A stretch of 64,000 nucleotides of DNA from Onstottus_B arcticum (GTDB taxonomy: Bacteria > Acidobacteriota > Blastocatellia > UBA7656), in assembly GCA_038040485.1 (NCBI GenBank), contig JBBPIE010000007.1, forward strand, positions 124,001 through 188,000. Reading direction: 5' to 3'. The notes beneath the pieces were generated by a model that was given only the letters and a program-made list of their open reading frames with translations, was not told the DNA's origin and made no database searches. Below are positions 44,112-52,912 of the stretch, piece after piece. The position numbers and the translations under genes were made by a program. Positions within the stretch are counted from its first letter, which is position 1. Each line of letters opens with the position of its first letter.

Positions 44112-45059
44112 TTGTCGCGGCGCGCGAAAATCTGCAGCAACGTCCTCGAAACCATCGGCCACACGCCTCTCGTGCGGCTCAACCGCTTGCCGGTTCCAGG
44201 CTCCGCTGAAGTTCTGGTCAAGCTCGAATCGTTCAATCCGATGCGAAGCATCAAAGATCGAATCGCGTTCGCAATGATCGATTCGGCCGAACGCGAAGGC
44301 CAAATCACCCCCGGCAAGACCACGATCATAGAGCCGACCTCGGGGAATACCGGGATCGGGCTCGCAATGACTGCCGCGGCCAAAGGCTACAGGCTGATTC
44401 TGACGATGCCCGACTCGATGAGCGTAGAGCGGATCAGGGTGTTGCGCGCTCTTGGAGCCGAGATAGTTCTGACGCCTGAGAAGTTGCATATGAAAGGCGC
44501 GATCGCCAAAGCCGAAGAGCTGCTTCGCGAGATACCCGACAGCTTCATGCCGCAGCAGTTCAACAATCCTGCTAACCCGTCCATTCACCGGCGCACCACG
44601 GCAATCGAGATACTCGAAGACACCGGCGCGCGGCTCGATGCATTTGTGGCCGGCGTTGGGACCGGCGGAACGATAACCGGCGTAGGCGAGGTGCTGAAGG
44701 AGCGGTTGCGGAACGTAATGCTTGTAGCGGTCGAGCCGAAGGAATCGCCGGTGCTTTCGGGCGGCCCCGCCGGAGCTCACGCAATCCAGGGAATCGGCGC
44801 CGGGTTTGTGCCTCACGTGCTGAACACCGAAATCATCGATCGAATCGTGCCGGTCGGATATGCGGATTCGAAGGAGACCGCGCGCCGGCTCTCGAGGGAA
44901 GAAGGAATCCTGTGCGGCATATCATCTGGCGCGATCTGCTGGGCGGCGCTAAAAGTCGCGCACGAGCTCGGCGAAGGCAAGCGGGTTGTCGCAGTGCTTC
45001 CGGATCTTGGCGAACGGTACCTGACTACTGACGTGTTCGCATTCGACGAAGATCTCTAG
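44112..45059 (+). CDS. cysK: Cysteine synthase (O-acetylserine sulfhydrylase)
   Basis: 315 residues of the PLP fold-type II family. PLP-binding Lys48 is in SIKDR, the substrate loop TSGNTG is at 76-81, and GTGGTITGVGEVLKE binds the phosphate. It makes cysteine from O-acetylserine and sulfide. TTG 44112 is chosen, with GGAAGGA 8 nt upstream. No cysE is nearby. CysK and CysM cannot be separated with certainty. Confidence 0.88.
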   Translation: MSRRAKICSNVLETIGHTPLVRLNRLPVPGSAEVLVKLESFNPMRSIKDRIAFAMIDSAEREGQITPGKTTIIEPTSGNTGIGLAMTAAAKGYRLILTMPDSMSVERIRVLRALGAEIVLTPEKLHMKGAIAKAEELLREIPDSFMPQQFNNPANPSIHRRTTAIEILEDTGARLDAFVAGVGTGGTITGVGEVLKERLRNVMLVAVEPKESPVLSGGPAGAHAIQGIGAGFVPHVLNTEIIDRIVPVGYADSKETARRLSREEGILCGISSGAICWAALKVAHELGEGKRVVAVLPDLGERYLTTDVFAFDEDL

Positions 45060-45082
45060 CAGGCGGCTGAAAGATGGGAGTG

Positions 45083-45180
45083 CACCACCAAGCCACAAAG
45101 ACACGAAGTTCCACAACGTTAGTGAATGCATAAACAATAGGCTTTGTGCTCCTTCGTGCCCTCGTGTCTTGGTGGCGATG
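45083..45180. repeat. Palindromic repeat, family 'ccaccaag', copy 2
   Basis: Left arm caccaccaagccacaaag and on to 45108; right arm ctttgtgctcctt to tcttggtggcgatg (45142-45180). The centre agtgaatgca and the trailing ttggttt are shared with the copy at 15555-15639, so both are members of one dispersed family. Confidence 0.78.
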
Positions 45181-45269
45181 ATTTGGTTTTTCAGTCCCGT
45201 TAGACTCGATCTACACGAAACACTTTGCGCGTCAGGCGACGCGCGTCACTTCGTACAATCTGGGACGTG

Positions 45270-46802
45270 ATGCCGGAAAGCCCTGCTCGCATCTGCGCAG
45301 TGATCACCGAACAAACGACTGCCGAAGCTCGTGCTGCAATCTTTCGAGCAGAAGGCCAGGCGGACCTGATCGAGTTAAGGCTCGACTACCTCCGCGACTT
45401 TGATTTCACCAGCAACGAAGCCCTTGGACCGCTGCTTGAGGGCAAACCGCTGCCGGTGATCTTGACCTGCCGCTCTGCCGAAGAGGGCGGCAACCAGGTC
45501 ATCGAAAACGCGATCAGGCTCAAGCTGCTGGTCGAAGGCGCTAAGCGCTTTGGCGACTACTGCGATATCGAAGCCGCGCACTACCCCGCCGCCGCAAACC
45601 TGTCCCCCGATCTGTCTCGACTGATCGTGTCGCATCACAACTTCGCAGAGACGCCGGCCGATCTCGACGAAGTCTATGATCGAGTCACTGCCCTGCCTGC
45701 CTCGGTTCACAAGATCGTGACGAAAGCGAACAATATCGGCGACTCGCTTGCAATCTTCCGCCTGCTCGATCGCGCGAGAAGCGATGGCAAAAAGGTTATT
45801 GCGCTCGCGATGGGAGAAGCCGGCATCGTCACGCGAGTGCTTGGCCCGAGCCGCGGTTGCTTTCTCACCTACGGCTCGCTCGCGCCCGGAAAAGAGAGCG
45901 CGGCCGGCCAGTTGATCTGTGACGAACTGGCCAACCTGTATCGCGTCCGGCAGGTTTCGCGTCAGACGGTGGTGACGGGGATCATCGGTTCGCCTGTGGC
46001 GCATTCGGCTTCGCCGGCTATGCACAATCGAGCTTTTGCTGAGCTAGGGTTGGACTTCGTTTATCTCCCTCTTGAAGTCGAGAACGTCGCCGCCTTCTTC
46101 ACGCGCTTTGTGCAAAGCGAAACGCGCGAGATCGACTTGAACCTGCGCGGCTTTAGCGTGACCCTGCCACACAAGACTGCGGTCATCCCGCTTCTAGACG
46201 AGCTTGACCCGGCTGCGCGCGAAGCGGGCGCGGTCAACACAGTCGTGATCGACGACAAAGGCAAACTGTGGGGCTACAACACCGATGTCCGAGGCGCGAT
46301 GGAACCGCTCGGGCGAGTCTGTTCGCTCGAAGGTGAAAGCTGCGCTGTGATCGGCGCCGGAGGAGCGGCTCGCGCGGTCGTGTACGGATTGCTCGAGCGG
46401 GGGGCTCGGGTGAGCGTGTTTGCTCGCGATGCCGTCCGGGCCGGCGTGTTTGCAGAACGCTTCGGCGTTAGCGTTTTTCCCCTCGCCCTGTTTTCGTCCA
46501 GCGACGCTCGAGTCGTGATCAACACGACGCCGGTGGGAATGCGAGGCCATCACGAAGGCTCGAGCCCCGTGCCTCGCGAGTCATTGCGCGGACGCCGCAT
46601 AGCTTACGATCTGGTTTACAACCCACTTCGCACTCAGTTTCTGATCGACGCAAGCGATGAAGGCTGCGTGACAATCAGCGGTCTCGAAATGCTGATCGCG
46701 CAAGCGGCATTGCAGTTCGAGCTGTGGACGGGTGAGAAACCGCCGATAGAGGTGATGCGCGCCGTGGCGACGGCTAAGATGAGCGGCAGCGGGTCAGCTT
46801 GA
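45270..46802 (+). CDS. aroDE: Bifunctional 3-dehydroquinate dehydratase / shikimate dehydrogenase
   Basis: 510 residues joining two shikimate-pathway steps. Residues 1-235 are a type I dehydroquinase, with catalytic His123 in SHHNF and Schiff-base Lys148 in VHKIV. Residues from about 243 are shikimate dehydrogenase: GSPVAHSASPAMHN, TLPHK with the catalytic Lys, WGYNTDVRG and the NADP motif GAGGAARA. The fusion occurs in plants and some bacteria. ATG 45270 gives the expected N-terminus; an in-frame upstream start at 45225 is less likely. Both active sites look intact. Confidence 0.92.
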   Translation: MPESPARICAVITEQTTAEARAAIFRAEGQADLIELRLDYLRDFDFTSNEALGPLLEGKPLPVILTCRSAEEGGNQVIENAIRLKLLVEGAKRFGDYCDIEAAHYPAAANLSPDLSRLIVSHHNFAETPADLDEVYDRVTALPASVHKIVTKANNIGDSLAIFRLLDRARSDGKKVIALAMGEAGIVTRVLGPSRGCFLTYGSLAPGKESAAGQLICDELANLYRVRQVSRQTVVTGIIGSPVAHSASPAMHNRAFAELGLDFVYLPLEVENVAAFFTRFVQSETREIDLNLRGFSVTLPHKTAVIPLLDELDPAAREAGAVNTVVIDDKGKLWGYNTDVRGAMEPLGRVCSLEGESCAVIGAGGAARAVVYGLLERGARVSVFARDAVRAGVFAERFGVSVFPLALFSSSDARVVINTTPVGMRGHHEGSSPVPRESLRGRRIAYDLVYNPLRTQFLIDASDEGCVTISGLEMLIAQAALQFELWTGEKPPIEVMRAVATAKMSGSGSA

Positions 46803-46803
46803 G

Positions 46804-47085
46804 GTTGAATCCCGGAAGGGATGTCGGAATATAGCCACGGGTGAGTCCGCGAACCCGGGGAGACACGTGAATAAGTTGCTTGAACCCTCGAAGAGGGTGG
46901 CGGCTGGATGGCAAGCACCGACGCAGAGACCTACATATCCGACACATTCCACGCCCTTGTTTCGCGAAGGGTTTCGCTAGGCAAGGCCGCCACCCGCTTC
47001 GTGGGTTAGTGCTGCCATACGCCGCCGTCCACGGGTTCGCCGACTCACCCGTGGCTATGTTCCGGCATCCCTGCCGGGATTCAAC
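46804..47085. repeat. 282-bp palindromic intergenic element
   Basis: Outer arms 46804-46856 and 47033-47085 (starting gttgaatcccgg, ending ccgggattcaac, with gccacgggtgagtc inside) form a long inverted repeat. A nested pair (accctcgaagagggtggcgg / ccgccacccgcttcgtgggt) lies within. No gene is seen in the 422-bp gap it occupies. Confidence 0.82.
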
Positions 47086-47224
47086 CGTAAGATTCTGACG
47101 GGGACCCCCGCATCCTTAGTTCTAGAATCAAGCTGCGAGAAGTGATATGCTGCACACCGAACAGACCCGTGACCGATCAAACTTTACAAGCCCCACGCTC
47201 GAGCTATCCGCCGGAGGATTATTC

Positions 47225-48943
47225 ATGCGCAGTCTCGCACGTCTAATGATCTTCTTCGCGCTCGTTGGCGCCATTGACGCATTTGCGCTGCCAGTATTCT
47301 TTCCTCAAGACCGTAAAGACAACGGCGTGATCACCGGACGCGTGACTCTGGACGGCAAGCCCGCGCAAGGCGTGTCGGTAATGGCCACGCCCTCGGGTCC
47401 AGATCCCGCGAAGATGGTCGCGCGGATGCTCAATTCGTCGGCCTCTCCGAGAACCACCACTGATTCCGACGGACGCTATCGACTCGAGAGCCTGTCGGCT
47501 GACACGTACAACATCAGCCCGTCGGCGCCGGCTCTGGTGACCCTCGAAGCAGCGAGCGGAAGAAAGGAGGTGATCGTGACCGGAGACGCGACAGTCGAGC
47601 GAATCGACTTCGCGCTGACCCGCGGCGGCGTCATCAGCGGAAAGATCACCGACAACGAAGGCAGCCCGCTTATTGGTGCGCTAATAACTCTAAAGCCTGG
47701 CGGCGATCTCGATTTATCCGCCGTCTACACGAGGCAGGGCGGCAGAATGTTTTTCACTGACGACCGGGGTGTCTATCGAATCTTCGGCCTGCCGGCGGGA
47801 CACTATCTGGTAAGCGCCGGCGATTCGGGCAACTCACCTTTCGGACAGGTATTCAGCGGTCAAAGGCGAGTAAAGACCTACTACCCCGGCGTGACAGAAT
47901 ACCAAAAGGCAAGACCAGTCGAGGTGGCTGCTGGAGCTGAAGCCCTTGGCGTGGACATAAAGCTGGGCGTCGCTGCCAAAGGTCTCGTCGTAAGCGGGCG
48001 CGTCATCGACTCAGCGACCCGCAAGCCGGTCGCCAACACGATGGTCAGCTACGGGCGCAAGCGAGCTGTCTCCGCCAGGAACAAGGATGAGGACGAAAGT
48101 GACGAGGACGAAGAGGACGAGGACGAATCGAACGGCTACGCGATGACAAACGCCAGAGGCGAGTTTCGGCTCGAAGTCGCGGCGGCGGGCAGCTATCAGG
48201 CGAGAGTCGATTCGATGCGAGACATGTTCGGCGGAAGCGAATACTACGCGGACCCGGTAGACTTCGAAGTGCGTTCGGCTAATCTCGCGAACGTGGAAAT
48301 AGCGGTTCACCGTGGCGCCAGCATCAGCGGCGTCGTTGTCATCGAGAACACCGACAACCCCGATGCTCGCGAACAAGTCGCGCAGGTTTTTCTCAGGGCG
48401 ATGGTCAGCGACGAGCAAACAAAGTTGGGCTCGCATGGCACAGGCAAGGTTGCGGCTGACGGGACCTTCCGAATTGGCGGGCTTAGAGCTGGGAAAGCGA
48501 GGATCGACACTTCATCAGTAATGGGTCCGGCGAAGCTGTCGCTTGTCCGTATCGAACGCGACGGCGTAGACCAACAAGACGGGCTCCTGGTCCAGACCAA
48601 CGAGCAGATCACCGGCGTGCGCATCATTGTGAGCGAAGCCAACTGTGTCATCCGCGGCCACGTCACGCTGATCGGCGGTTCGCTTCCGCCGGGCTCAATC
48701 TTGTCGGTGACGGCGCGGTCGTTGACCGGAGCTCGCGGCTGGGGCCAGTGGGGCAATCGGGTCGACGCGAAAGGCGATTTCGTCATCGAGAATCTTGCGC
48801 CAGGTTCCTACGAAGTCGAGGCGGCAACCTTTGCGCTTTCTTCGGAAGCAACCAAACGCACGGCGTCGGACAAACAAACCGTTTTGATAACCCGCGGGTC
48901 GCCGGGCGAAGTCTTGCTCGTGCTCGACCTGAGCGCCAGGTAA
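47225..48943 (+). CDS. Secreted carboxypeptidase-regulatory-like repeat protein A1
   Basis: 572 residues from ATG 47225, behind GGAGG. A signal peptide (about 1-22) is followed by about five carboxypeptidase-regulatory-like beta-sandwich repeats, each opening with a GxITGRV-type strand (such as GVITGRVTLDGKPAQGV and GVISGKITDNEGSPLIGA). The hallmark FFTDDRGVYRIFGLPAG lies near residue 180. One conserved Cys sits in EANCVIRGH. A run of Asp/Glu (about residues 288-301) is peculiar to this copy and could bind calcium. There is no C-terminal anchor. It is first of three A-B pairs; the function is unknown, probably extracytoplasmic. Confidence 0.75.
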   Translation: MRSLARLMIFFALVGAIDAFALPVFFPQDRKDNGVITGRVTLDGKPAQGVSVMATPSGPDPAKMVARMLNSSASPRTTTDSDGRYRLESLSADTYNISPSAPALVTLEAASGRKEVIVTGDATVERIDFALTRGGVISGKITDNEGSPLIGALITLKPGGDLDLSAVYTRQGGRMFFTDDRGVYRIFGLPAGHYLVSAGDSGNSPFGQVFSGQRRVKTYYPGVTEYQKARPVEVAAGAEALGVDIKLGVAAKGLVVSGRVIDSATRKPVANTMVSYGRKRAVSARNKDEDESDEDEEDEDESNGYAMTNARGEFRLEVAAAGSYQARVDSMRDMFGGSEYYADPVDFEVRSANLANVEIAVHRGASISGVVVIENTDNPDAREQVAQVFLRAMVSDEQTKLGSHGTGKVAADGTFRIGGLRAGKARIDTSSVMGPAKLSLVRIERDGVDQQDGLLVQTNEQITGVRIIVSEANCVIRGHVTLIGGSLPPGSILSVTARSLTGARGWGQWGNRVDAKGDFVIENLAPGSYEVEAATFALSSEATKRTASDKQTVLITRGSPGEVLLVLDLSAR

Positions 48944-48962
48944 CGTTCAGGTAACGACAAAC

Positions 48963-50879
48963 ATGCGAAGGCCTGGCCCAGCAATCATTCTCGCCGCAAT
49001 GCTCTTGGTCGCGCCAACGAGTCTTCAGCATGCGCAATCACACAAGCCCGGCCCCGCCAATCAGCCCGCTGTGCAACGCAAGCAGCCGGGACAAGCCAGG
49101 TCGCGCGAGTCAAACGAGTCCCTCAAGGGCCGGGTGGTCGGCGAAGGCAATCGGCCAGTTGCAGGCGCTTCGATCCTGGCGTTTCCGGTCAACCTCGCCG
49201 GCAACCCGCAGGCTTTGATCGCCTCATTGCTGCGGCCGGTCACCTCTGATGCAGACGGCAAGTTCGAGCTGGCAGGTCTTCCACCGGGAGCTTACACGAT
49301 GATCGCCAACTCACCCGGCTATGTTCTATCTGAATCAGATTCGCCTGCGTTTCACAGGCCCGGCGAGACCGTCACGTTGACACTTGTCAAAGGCGGAGTG
49401 ATTACGGGCAAGGTAACTAACTCGTCCAGCGATCCGCTCGTAGGCGCATCGGTGCGGGCCATCAAGATCCGGGAACTCGACAACAAGCCCGTGCGCGCGC
49501 GCGGCGGAGTGTTAGCTGAATTCAATGATGCGACTACCGCCATTCTTGGTGGGTTCAAGACTGACGACCGCGGGATCTACCGGATCTTCGGTCTGCAGCC
49601 TGGCTATTATCAGGTTGCGGCGGGCGGCCGCGGCGAGGCAGGCTTTTCTACTGGTGAAGGCGCCTACGATAGCGACGCGCCGACCTATTTTCCCTCGAGC
49701 ACCATCGACACGGCCGCTGAAGTGCTGGTGAAGGCAGGCGACGAAGTCACCGGCATCGACATCCGATATCGTGATCATCGCGGTCACTCGATTAGCGGTC
49801 ACCTGTCCGGCTCAACCACATCGATTCAGCAGTCGTGCTCTATTCTGCTCACCCGCGCGAACGGTGGGATGGTTGAAGCAACAACCTACGTGCTCCCGCT
49901 TCAGAACGAAAAGGGATTCGCTTTCAACGCGGTGCTTGACGGCGAATACTTCGTGGCCGCTATAGGCGGCAACAGCGCTGCATTGGTAACGGGCGCGGAG
50001 ACTCTTGACGTTATGGTCTCCCAGCCGAAGCGCGTCACGATGAGCGGCGGCGACGTGACCGGCGTCGAGCTTACGCTTGAGCCGCTCGCTTCTATCGCCG
50101 GCCGAGCGGTGATCGAACCGGTTCAGGACCCCGCGCGAAAAGTGGATTGCAAAGCCAGCGGCGGCCGCAGCCCGAAAGTCGAAGAAGTCGTCATTAGCGA
50201 TCGCGGCGAAAACAAACCCCGACCCGAAGACGTCGCCTTTGGTTCGCTAGCGGCCTCCAGAGACACTGCTCCAACTGATAAGGGCGAGTTCTCTCTTGGC
50301 TTGCTCCGGGCCGGTGTCCATCGCGTCGATCTGCAGCTTCCCTCGGACGCTCTCTACTTCAAATCCGCAACTCTTCCGCCTGCAAGCTCCAACCAGAAGC
50401 CGATCGACGCGGCGAAGAACGGTGTCGTCCTGAAATCAGGCGACAAGCTTAAGGGCATGGTTGTCACAATCAGCGAAGGAGCGGCAGGCTTGCGAGGACG
50501 TGTCATGGCCGGCGAAGAGAACAAACCACCTGAGGCGAAGATGAGAGTGCACCTTGTTCCCTCTGAGCCGGAAGCGGTTGATGACGTGCTTCGCTACTTC
50601 GAATCAGGCGTTGCCACGGATGGCGCCTTCTCGCTCACGAATCTTGCGCCCGGAAAATACTGGCTGGTCGCGAGAGAGATCTCTGAACAGGAACAATCGG
50701 AAGCCGATCCCAAGCCGTTAGCCTGGAACGCAGCCGGCCGGATGGGGCTCAGGTTTGAAGGCGACGCATCGAAAAAGGTGATTGAACTTAGCCTTTGCCA
50801 GCGCGTGGCGGATTTCGTCTTGAAGTATACGCCGCTGATCGAGCCGTCGAAGCGGCCGGCTAAGAAACCTGCGCTTTAG
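48963..50879 (+). CDS. Secreted carboxypeptidase-regulatory-like repeat protein B1
   Basis: 638 residues. A signal peptide (about 1-25) and a Pro/Gln-rich linker lead to repeats opening SLKGRVVGEGNRPVAGAS, GVITGKVTNSSSDPLVGAS, HSISGHLSG, IAGRAVIEP and GLRGRVMAG. It shares TDDRGIYRIFGL with the A proteins, so A and B are distant relatives. Two Cys are conserved among the B copies (DCKA and LCQRV near the end), a possible disulfide. It starts 20 bp after A1. Confidence 0.75.
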   Translation: MRRPGPAIILAAMLLVAPTSLQHAQSHKPGPANQPAVQRKQPGQARSRESNESLKGRVVGEGNRPVAGASILAFPVNLAGNPQALIASLLRPVTSDADGKFELAGLPPGAYTMIANSPGYVLSESDSPAFHRPGETVTLTLVKGGVITGKVTNSSSDPLVGASVRAIKIRELDNKPVRARGGVLAEFNDATTAILGGFKTDDRGIYRIFGLQPGYYQVAAGGRGEAGFSTGEGAYDSDAPTYFPSSTIDTAAEVLVKAGDEVTGIDIRYRDHRGHSISGHLSGSTTSIQQSCSILLTRANGGMVEATTYVLPLQNEKGFAFNAVLDGEYFVAAIGGNSAALVTGAETLDVMVSQPKRVTMSGGDVTGVELTLEPLASIAGRAVIEPVQDPARKVDCKASGGRSPKVEEVVISDRGENKPRPEDVAFGSLAASRDTAPTDKGEFSLGLLRAGVHRVDLQLPSDALYFKSATLPPASSNQKPIDAAKNGVVLKSGDKLKGMVVTISEGAAGLRGRVMAGEENKPPEAKMRVHLVPSEPEAVDDVLRYFESGVATDGAFSLTNLAPGKYWLVAREISEQEQSEADPKPLAWNAAGRMGLRFEGDASKKVIELSLCQRVADFVLKYTPLIEPSKRPAKKPAL

Positions 50880-51164
50880 CGCCGCAAACTTCTTACAAGC
50901 AAACGGCTATTCGAACGCCGCAAAACCAAGGGCCAGCCTACGCGTGACGCCGCCATAGCCTTCTCCAAATATCCCCAACGGATCTCACTGAGCCGTGCGC
51001 CCGCACCAGCCGATCCGCGCCGTTTCTTCTTCCTTTACCCGATCGCGCGTTCGGTAGTAGAATCGCGCCGTGAACGGTGATATCTTTCACCCGCAAGCTT
51101 TCCTCGCTGATAACGTATTTGAGTCTGTCACAGGTTAAAGGCTGTGCGATTCGGAGAAGCATCA

Positions 51165-52865
51165 ATGCGCTATCTCACACGTGCGGCGATGTCCTTCGCG
51201 CTGCTGCTGAGCGCAAGTTCCCTGGCGTGGTCAGCCACTAGCGCTCAAGGCCCGAAAGAAACCGGCACGATCACCGGCCGGGTCACAGTCGACGGCAAGC
51301 CCGCGCAGGGTGTGACCGTGATGGCTGTTCCGTTAGTGTCGAATCCCGCGGGCGAGCTATTGCTCAAGCCATCAGCGTCGCTTAAGGCTTCGACCGATTC
51401 CGAAGGCCGTTACAGGCTCGAAGGCGTGCCTACCGGAAAATACAGCGTAGCTCCCTTCGCATCCGACGTAGTCGCTAGCGACGACGACACCGCAAAGGAA
51501 GCGACGGTAGCCGAGGGCGCTACCGCGGAGCCTGTCGATTTCTCTCTCTTTCGTGGCGGTGTCATAACAGGAAAGGTCACCGACAGCGAAGGGCGTCCGG
51601 TCCTCGCCGCGCACATTCGTTTGGAGGTGTCCGGGAAGTTGGTCGACTCGGCGTCCGACATGAGGATGTTCTTCACTGACGACCGCGGAATCTATCGGAT
51701 CTTCGGTCTTAGACCTGGGCAGTATTTCGTCAAAGCCGGCACTGAGTTCGACGATCACTACCATCCGATCCCAAGACGCATTGGGAAAGATTGGACCTAC
51801 TATCCTGGGGTTACAGATGGGGCGAAGGCTAAATACGTTAAGGTGACCGCCGGGACGGAAGCCACCGGCGTGGATATAAAGTTTGGCTTGCCGGACAAGG
51901 TCTTTACAGCGAGCGGGCGCGTCATAGACGCAGAGACCGGGGTGCCGATCGCCGACGCATGGGTTGCCTTATCAAGAACAGGGAGTCGTTTTCCCGACTG
52001 GCACTCGACCGCAAACGCAAGAGGAGAATTCCGTTTCGAATCCCTCTCGCCCGGCGCCTACGAAGTGGAATCGCAGTCGGCGGAACGCGGCGACCGCAGG
52101 TTCTACACCGACCCGGTCAACTTTGAAGTGGGATCGGCAAATGTCGACAAGCTCGAGCTCAAGGTTCATCCCGGCGCAAGCATCACCGGTGTTGTAGTCG
52201 TCCAGAGTACTGACGGCGCCGCTGCTCTCGACAATCTCGCTTCATTCGGTCTCAACGCCTTGGTCACTGACGCGCAGATGAAGCCGTACTCATCACGTGG
52301 TTGCCGGGTTGCCCCGGACGGCAGCTTTCGACTGGGCGGTTTCAAACCAGGCAAAGCAAAGATCGGCGCGGATTCCGAGGGTTCACAGAAGTTCTCATTC
52401 GATGACCAGCACTTTGTGATTCTTCGGATCGAACGCAACGGCGTCGAGAAGCACGACGGAATAGACATTCAACCCAACGAGCAGATCACCGGAGTGCGAG
52501 TCATCATAGTTCGGGCTAATTGCGTCATCCGTGGGCACGTTACGATTCAAGGCGGCCCTCTTCCCATAGAGGAGTCAATGCGCAGGCCGATAGCGTTGTT
52601 TGCGGTCGCGCGATCGCCTAACGTGCCTGGAAGCTCCCGCGATCCGAACTGCCTAGTGGACGCGAAAGGGGACTTCCTCATCGAGAATCTCGCTCCGGGT
52701 GACTATGAGGTCGAGGTGACACTAGACCTCTTTCGTCCATCGATTTACCCAGAATCGGAATACGAAAAATACATCACGTCCACGAAACAGGCTGTAACGG
52801 TTTCCAGCAAGAGTTCGGCACAGGTAGCACTCGTGCTCGTCGTGGGCAAGCCGCCTGACAAGTAA
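51165..52865 (+). CDS. Secreted carboxypeptidase-regulatory-like repeat protein A2
   Basis: 566 residues from ATG 51165 with GGAGAAG upstream. Same design as A1: a signal peptide (about 1-27), the first repeat GTITGRVTVDGKPAQGV, the hallmark FFTDDRGIYRIFGL and the conserved Cys in RANCVIRGH. The acidic run of A1 is absent. It is much closer to A3 than to A1. The 285 bp before it hold no gene that I can support. Confidence 0.75.
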   Translation: MRYLTRAAMSFALLLSASSLAWSATSAQGPKETGTITGRVTVDGKPAQGVTVMAVPLVSNPAGELLLKPSASLKASTDSEGRYRLEGVPTGKYSVAPFASDVVASDDDTAKEATVAEGATAEPVDFSLFRGGVITGKVTDSEGRPVLAAHIRLEVSGKLVDSASDMRMFFTDDRGIYRIFGLRPGQYFVKAGTEFDDHYHPIPRRIGKDWTYYPGVTDGAKAKYVKVTAGTEATGVDIKFGLPDKVFTASGRVIDAETGVPIADAWVALSRTGSRFPDWHSTANARGEFRFESLSPGAYEVESQSAERGDRRFYTDPVNFEVGSANVDKLELKVHPGASITGVVVVQSTDGAAALDNLASFGLNALVTDAQMKPYSSRGCRVAPDGSFRLGGFKPGKAKIGADSEGSQKFSFDDQHFVILRIERNGVEKHDGIDIQPNEQITGVRVIIVRANCVIRGHVTIQGGPLPIEESMRRPIALFAVARSPNVPGSSRDPNCLVDAKGDFLIENLAPGDYEVEVTLDLFRPSIYPESEYEKYITSTKQAVTVSSKSSAQVALVLVVGKPPDK

Positions 52866-52912
52866 TCATCTGTCAGCGTCTCTTCAGCAGGACGACTCGT
52901 CCCGAGGCAATA

